Below are positions 59,687 to 64,000 of a DNA stretch of 64,000 nucleotides, piece by piece. Every line of letters begins with the position of its first letter. Within the stretch, counting starts at the first letter, position 1. The DNA lies in the NCBI RefSeq assembly GCF_007713685.1, contig NZ_VMRJ01000001.1, forward strand, positions 726,129-790,128, written 5' to 3'. The notes under the pieces are model-generated. The model saw nothing but the letters and a program-made list of their open reading frames with translations, did no database searches and was not told the DNA's origin. Both the position numbers and the translations under genes were made by a program. The stretch comes from Hymenobacter setariae. GTDB lineage: Bacteria; Bacteroidota; Bacteroidia; Cytophagales; Hymenobacteraceae.

Positions 59687-60997
59687 ATGAAAATCAGTAT
59701 TTTCTGGCATCGGCGCGACCTGCGCTTTCAAGACAATGCGGGGCTGGCGGCCGCGCTGCAAAGCGGGCACCCGGTGCTGCCCTTGTTCATTTACGACCAA
59801 ACTATCCTCGAAAAGCTACCTAGGGACGACGCCCGTCTCACCTTCATCTTTGACCACGTGGAGCGGCTGGCCGACGAGACACATGAGGCCGGTGGTGGCT
59901 TCGTGGCCCGCTTCGGCAAAGTGCCGGAGGTGTTCACGCAGTTACTGGAAGACTACGACGTGGCCGCCATCTACACCAACGAGGACTACGAGCCCTACGC
60001 CACCGAGCGCGACACGGCCGTGGCCAAGCTCGCCGAGAAAGCCGGCGCAGAGTTCAAGGCCTTTAAGGACCAAGTTATTTTCGCTAAAGATGAAATACTG
60101 ACCAAGAATGGCAAGCCGTCGAAGGTATTTGGCGCCTATTCCAAGGCCTGGCAAGCCCGTGTGAAGCCGGAGGACTTCAAGCCACGCCCCTCACAGCGGC
60201 TGTTTAAAAAAGAGAACCTAGCGACGCTGAAAGCCGGCGACAAAAAGCGCCCTACCCTCAAGGACCTAGGCTTTGAGCGGCACGAGCAGCTGACGCCACC
60301 CGCTCGCTTGCCCGACGCCGACGTGGTGAAGCACTACGACAAAACCCGCGACTTTCCGGCCGATAACAAGGGCACCACGCACCGCTCGGTGCATCTGCGG
60401 TTTGGCACCATTAGCATCCGGCAAATCATGCAGCAGGCCCAGGAGCTGAATAACAAGCTCTTGAATGAGATGATATGGCGCGACTTCTTCATGATGCTGC
60501 TCTGGCACTACCCCAATACGTCGTATGAGGCCTACGACCCCAAGATGCGCCACCTCCCCTACCGCGACGACCCCGAGCAGTACCAGGCCTGGACCGAAGG
60601 CCGCACCGGCTACCCGCTCGTGGATGCCGGCATGCGCCAGCTCAACCAGTCGGGCTACATGCACAACCGCGCCCGCATCGCGGCGGCGGGCTTTTTGGTC
60701 AAGCAACTGTTCATGGATTGGAAGATTGGCGAGCATTACTTCTCCGAAAAGCTCATCGACTACGACATGAGCAATAACATTGGCAACTGGCAGTGGATGG
60801 CCGGCACCGGTGCCGTGGCCGCGCCCTGGTTTCGGATATACAGCCCCGAAAGCCAGCTCAAGCAATACGACCCTGATTATAAGTACGTAAAGCAGTGGGT
60901 GCCCGAGTTTGGCACCGACGATTACCCGGCCCCGATAGTAGACCATAAGTTCGGCCGTGACCGCGCCCTCGACCTTATCCGCAAGGGCCGTAAATAA
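59687..60997 (+). CDS. phrB: deoxyribodipyrimidine photolyase
   Basis: This 436-aa FAD enzyme repairs UV dimers with light. It has the N-terminal antenna domain (FWHRRDLRFQDNAGLAAALQ) and the FAD domain with FGTISIRQIMQQ, NEMIWRDFFMMLLWHYPN, GYPLVDAGMRQLNQSGYMHN, NRARIAAAGFLVKQLFMDWK and NNIGNWQWMAGTGAVAAPWF. The ATG at 59,687 is chosen since the protein then starts at the first strand; the frame continues upstream into the repeat. Confidence 0.95.
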   Translation: MKISIFWHRRDLRFQDNAGLAAALQSGHPVLPLFIYDQTILEKLPRDDARLTFIFDHVERLADETHEAGGGFVARFGKVPEVFTQLLEDYDVAAIYTNEDYEPYATERDTAVAKLAEKAGAEFKAFKDQVIFAKDEILTKNGKPSKVFGAYSKAWQARVKPEDFKPRPSQRLFKKENLATLKAGDKKRPTLKDLGFERHEQLTPPARLPDADVVKHYDKTRDFPADNKGTTHRSVHLRFGTISIRQIMQQAQELNNKLLNEMIWRDFFMMLLWHYPNTSYEAYDPKMRHLPYRDDPEQYQAWTEGRTGYPLVDAGMRQLNQSGYMHNRARIAAAGFLVKQLFMDWKIGEHYFSEKLIDYDMSNNIGNWQWMAGTGAVAAPWFRIYSPESQLKQYDPDYKYVKQWVPEFGTDDYPAPIVDHKFGRDRALDLIRKGRK

Positions 60998-61043
60998 GCG
61001 ACCTAGGCCCGAACCACCCCCGTGCGGTGGTGGTTATACCACC

Positions 61044-61679
61044 ATGGAAACTACCGCTCTCAAAGCCGCCTACCTCGACTACCTGCGCCGCCACGGCCAC
61101 GCGCCTAAAACCGTGTTTGCCTTCGCCGATGCGCAGGGTATTTCGGAAGGCGAGTTCTACCGCTCGTTTGCGTCGTTCGCCGCCATCGACCGCGAAACCT
61201 GGGCTGATTTCGGCCGCGACGCCCGCGAGCAAGCCGCCCAGGAGCCCGCCTGGCAGAACTACAGCAGTCGCGAGCGTTTGCTGGCCTTCTACTACACGCT
61301 GCTCGAAATCCTGAAGAATAACCGCAGCTTCGTGCTGCTCACCCTAGGTCGCTCGCAAAAGCGGATGCCGGCCATCATACCCAAGGTCTTAGATAAGTTC
61401 GAGGCTGATTTCAAGTTCTTCGTGGAAGAGTTGCTGCACACCGGCCGCAATACGGGCGAGGTCGCTAGCCGGCCCTTCCTACAGGATGGCTACGTTCGCA
61501 TTTTCCTGCGCCAGCTCCAGTTTATCCTGCTCTACTTCGTACGCGACGAGTCGGCCAACTTTGAGCGGACCGATGCCGCCGTGGAGAAAGCCGTGACGCT
61601 GAGCTTCGACTTAGTAGGCCGCAACACATTTGACTCGGCCCTAGACTTCGGGCGGTTTTTACTGCAAAAGCGGACCTAG
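61044..61679 (+). CDS. TetR family transcriptional regulator
   Basis: This 211-aa protein has an N-terminal helix-turn-helix (KTVFAFADAQGISEGEFYRS) and a helical C-terminal ligand domain. The first helices depart from the usual TetR consensus but the order fits. It lies upstream of an ABC1-like kinase, separated by an inverted repeat, so regulation of that gene is possible but not shown. The ATG at 61,044 is used. Confidence 0.8.
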   Translation: METTALKAAYLDYLRRHGHAPKTVFAFADAQGISEGEFYRSFASFAAIDRETWADFGRDAREQAAQEPAWQNYSSRERLLAFYYTLLEILKNNRSFVLLTLGRSQKRMPAIIPKVLDKFEADFKFFVEELLHTGRNTGEVASRPFLQDGYVRIFLRQLQFILLYFVRDESANFERTDAAVEKAVTLSFDLVGRNTFDSALDFGRFLLQKRT

Positions 61680-61721
61680 GAACGCAGCCCCCAAGACATC
61701 GCGACACTGCCTCTCAATCGT

Positions 61722-61806
61722 CTGTCATGCTGACGAAGGAAGCATCTTATCAGGTTCGCATGACTTACCCTAGCGTGATAAGATGCTTCCTTCGTCAGCA
61801 TGACAG
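61722..61806. repeat. perfect inverted repeat (31-bp arms)
   Basis: Arms 61,722-61,752 and 61,776-61,806 are perfect complements containing CTGTCATGCTGACGAAGGAA and GCATCTTATCA. It is related to the repeats at 50,066 and 52,083 through TGTCATGCTGA and GCATCTT. It lies between the TetR and ABC1 genes. Confidence 0.85.
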
Positions 61807-61875
61807 CTGTTTTTGAACAGCCATTTTGGAGCAATTCCGCTAGCCCTTTTCTATCCTTTTCGACCTATCCCAATA

Positions 61876-63189
61876 ATGTCTGACCAACCTCAGGAATCGC
61901 TGCCGACCTCCAAAGTGGCCCGCGCCGCCCGTTTCGCCAAAACCGGCTTTAAGGTAGGCGCCAACTACGTGCAGCACTATGCTAAAAAAGCAGTGGGCGC
62001 CGACTCCACCACCGCCGACCTGCACCAAGCCAACGCGGAGGAGCTCTACGGCACGCTCAGCGAGATGAAGGGCTCGGTCTTGAAGGTGGCTCAGATGCTG
62101 GCGATGGAAAAGAACCTGCTGCCGCCCGCCTACGCCGAGCAGTTCCGGCAGGCGCAGTACCAGACGCCGCCGCTATCGGGGCCGCTGGTAGTGAAGGCGT
62201 TTCGGGATGCGTTTGGGCACTCGCCTAGCGAGGTTTTCGACGAGTTTGACCCCAACGCCCGGCAGGCGGCCAGCATTGGGCAGGTGCACTTTGCCCGCAA
62301 GCTGGGCAAGGACCTAGCGGTGAAAGTGCAGTACCCCGGCGTGGGCGCCAGCATTCAATCGGACATCGCGATGGTGAAGCCGGTGGCGCTACGCATCATG
62401 GGCCTGAAGGAGGAAACCCTGCGGCCTTACATTGCCGAGGTCGAGGCGCGCTTGCTCGAAGAGACTGATTATAAGCTTGAACTAAGCCGCGGCCAGGCCG
62501 TGGCGGCCAAGTGCGGCCACCTGCCGCATTTGCAGTTTCCAACCTACTACCCAGCCCTGTCGTCGGCGCGCATCCTCACCATGGACTGGCTGCCCGGCCA
62601 GCACATGAAGGAGTTTCTGGCCGAAAACCCCAGCCAGGAAGTGCGCAACCAACTCGGCCAGGCCCTCTGGGATTTTTACCAGTACCAGCTGCGCGAGTTG
62701 CGGCAACTACACGCCGACCCGCACCCCGGCAACTTCCTCTTTAGCACCACGAACGGCGGCACCGTGGGCGTGCTCGATTTTGGCTGCGTGAAAGATGTGC
62801 CTGCACTAGAGCAGCAGCAGTTTCTGGCCCTGCTCGACCCGGCCACCCTCGCCGACCCCGGCCGCCTCGAAAACCTGCTGGCCGAAGCCGGCGTGCTGCG
62901 CCCCGGCGACGCGCCAGCCCTGCGCGAGATGTATCTGCGCACCCTCACCCAGTCGCTGGGCCTGGTGGGCCGCCCCTTCCGCGAGGACACCTTCGACTTC
63001 GGCGACCCCACTTACATGCAAAGTCTCTATGCATTAGGCGACGACCTGATGCAGGACAAGGACCTGCGTCAGCAGCGCGAGCCCCGCGGCTCGGCCCACT
63101 TCGTGTACCTCAACCGCACGTACGTCGGCCTTTTTTCGCTGCTAACTGACCTTGGGGCAGTAGTGCGCACGGCGCCGGCCACTGCCTAG
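61876..63189 (+). CDS. ABC1/UbiB-like atypical kinase
   Basis: This 437-aa protein has SVLKVAQMLAMEKNLLPPAY (the KxGQ-type motif, here KVAQ), ARQAASIGQVHFARKLGKDL, AVKVQYPGVGA (ATP-binding Lys), ARLLEETDYKLELSRGQAVA, LHADPHPGNFLF and VLDFGCVKDV. The family includes UbiB/COQ8 ATPases that support lipid or quinone metabolism. The start is taken at 61,876. The next gene is convergent, overlapping by 4 bp. Confidence 0.9.
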   Translation: MSDQPQESLPTSKVARAARFAKTGFKVGANYVQHYAKKAVGADSTTADLHQANAEELYGTLSEMKGSVLKVAQMLAMEKNLLPPAYAEQFRQAQYQTPPLSGPLVVKAFRDAFGHSPSEVFDEFDPNARQAASIGQVHFARKLGKDLAVKVQYPGVGASIQSDIAMVKPVALRIMGLKEETLRPYIAEVEARLLEETDYKLELSRGQAVAAKCGHLPHLQFPTYYPALSSARILTMDWLPGQHMKEFLAENPSQEVRNQLGQALWDFYQYQLRELRQLHADPHPGNFLFSTTNGGTVGVLDFGCVKDVPALEQQQFLALLDPATLADPGRLENLLAEAGVLRPGDAPALREMYLRTLTQSLGLVGRPFREDTFDFGDPTYMQSLYALGDDLMQDKDLRQQREPRGSAHFVYLNRTYVGLFSLLTDLGAVVRTAPATA

Positions 63190-64000
63190 CGAGCGGCTTC
63201 CATTTCCAAGCTGGCCATAATGAAGGGGCCGACACCCTTGAAATCATTCTTCTTCAGCGGCTCGCTGAGGTAGTATTCGTAGGAGCCGTCGCGGTAGGGC
63301 GAACCGCCCAAGCCGCCCACGCTCACGGTGCCCGTGAGCGCCAGCAAGCCATCCGGCTCGGTCTGCACAAACTGCTGAAGGATGCCCGCGTAGCCTTTCT
63401 TGGTTACAGCCGCGTATTTCTTGTCGAGGTACCCTAGGCGCACGCCCTTGGCCAGGGCGTAAACAAACATGCACGAGCCCGATGCTTCGACGTAGTTGCC
63501 GGCCCGCTGGCCTTGGTCGGTAACCTGAAACCAACAGCCGGTTTTGGCATCTTGGTAGCGGGCCAGCACCGGCGCCAAGCGCTGCAAGTACTTGACTAGC
63601 TGCACCCGCTGTGGGTGGTTTTTGGGGAAGTAGTCGAGCACATCGACCAGCGCCATGGCGTACCAGCCCATGCCCCGGCTCCAGAAATTGGGCGACTGGC
63701 CGGTGCTGGGGTTGGCCCACTTTTCGGCGTGGCTTTCGTCCCAGCCGTGGTAGAGTAGGCCGGTTTTGGGGTCTACGAGGTGCTTTTCTACCAGTGCAAA
63801 CTGCTGCGCCACGTGGTCAAAACCTGCCGGCGCCTGAAATACCTGGCTGTATTCGGCTGCGAAGGGCTCGGCCATATACAGGCCATCGAGCCACATTTGG
63901 CTGGTGTATTTTTTCTTGTGCCAGTAGCCTCCTTCGCTGGTGTGGGGCTGCTCGGTTAGCTGCTGGTGCAGCAGCTGGGCCGCCTGCCGATACACGGCTC
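63186..64000 (-). CDS. GH105-like unsaturated rhamnogalacturonyl hydrolase (partial)
   Basis: The visible 269+ residues are the C-terminal part; the start lies beyond the window. MWLDGLYMAEPFAAEYSQVF, WDESHAEKWANPSTGQSPNF, WSRGMGWYAMALVDVLDYFP, CMFVYALAKGVRLGYL and GSYEYYLSEPLKKNDFKGVG are typical of the GH88/GH105 (YteR-like) family that removes unsaturated uronic acid from pectin fragments. The stop overlaps the stop of the kinase gene in opposite orientation. Confidence 0.9.
   Translation of the reverse strand, partial: AVYRQAAQLLHQQLTEQPHTSEGGYWHKKKYTSQMWLDGLYMAEPFAAEYSQVFQAPAGFDHVAQQFALVEKHLVDPKTGLLYHGWDESHAEKWANPSTGQSPNFWSRGMGWYAMALVDVLDYFPKNHPQRVQLVKYLQRLAPVLARYQDAKTGCWFQVTDQGQRAGNYVEASGSCMFVYALAKGVRLGYLDKKYAAVTKKGYAGILQQFVQTEPDGLLALTGTVSVGGLGGSPYRDGSYEYYLSEPLKKNDFKGVGPFIMASLEMEAAR

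Overview
The window reads as a chromosome segment of a GC-rich Bacteroidota, most likely Hymenobacter or a close relative. The evidence is a TonB-dependent receptor followed by a DUF4249-type lipoprotein, mostly absent Shine-Dalgarno sites, one promoter of the TTG...TAnnTTTG type, and the housekeeping gene set on the right. Positions about 213-40,609 are a complete prophage of about 40.4 kb, and 40,610-64,000 is host chromosome. Positions 1-212 are the displaced host flank.

Prophage. It sits in the 3' end of a tRNA-Ser(GGA) gene (40,598-40,685, minus). A 13-bp copy of the tRNA 3' end lies at 213-225 (attL) and at 40,597-40,609 (attR), and a tRNA-type hairpin terminator follows each copy. From left to right come the integrase and a LexA/CI-like repressor (minus strand). 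The repressor faces a rightward early promoter whose spacer holds an operator palindrome. Next are small early genes, an SSB-like protein, and a tightly overlapping cluster (ASCH protein, DnaQ-like exonuclease, PAPS-reductase-like protein, SF2 helicase, VirE/primase-helicase). After a 324-bp AT-rich gap come a VRR-NUC nuclease and an HNH nuclease, then an HK97-type packaging and head module (TerS, TerL, portal, prohead protease, capsid, connectors). The tail module is non-contractile: tail tube, two-frame tail chaperone, 1025-aa tape measure, hub-like protein, and three fibre proteins, one carrying an SGNH esterase. A lysis/membrane cassette follows. The right end has small accessory genes, an RHH regulator, small membrane proteins and an unusually dense array of terminator hairpins. 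A lone minus-strand secreted protein gene between tape measure and hub is a probable moron. No sheath gene is seen, so the particle should be a siphovirus.

Host part. Type I asparaginase, TatD DNase, a GNAT enzyme, a membrane glycosyltransferase with a polysaccharide deacetylase, thioredoxin, a TonB receptor plus DUF4249 lipoprotein, purine nucleoside phosphorylase, an M1 peptidase, SppA, RarA, an EamA exporter, KUP potassium transporter, an SDR enzyme, DNA photolyase, a TetR regulator, an ABC1 kinase and a partial GH105 hydrolase. Six long intergenic inverted repeats (arms about 26-66 bp) lie in this part and none in the prophage.

Most noteworthy are the palindromic early switch, consensus Shine-Dalgarno sites on four consecutive early genes in a clade that rarely uses them, a shared pyrimidine-rich leader before the capsid and tail-tube genes, three copies of a GC-rich element whose sequence could mask the next start codon, the tail chaperone frameshift, the 18-residue-repeat and SGNH fibres, the lysis cassette without a classical endolysin, and the terminator array. 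All functional calls are from reading motifs; no database search was possible.
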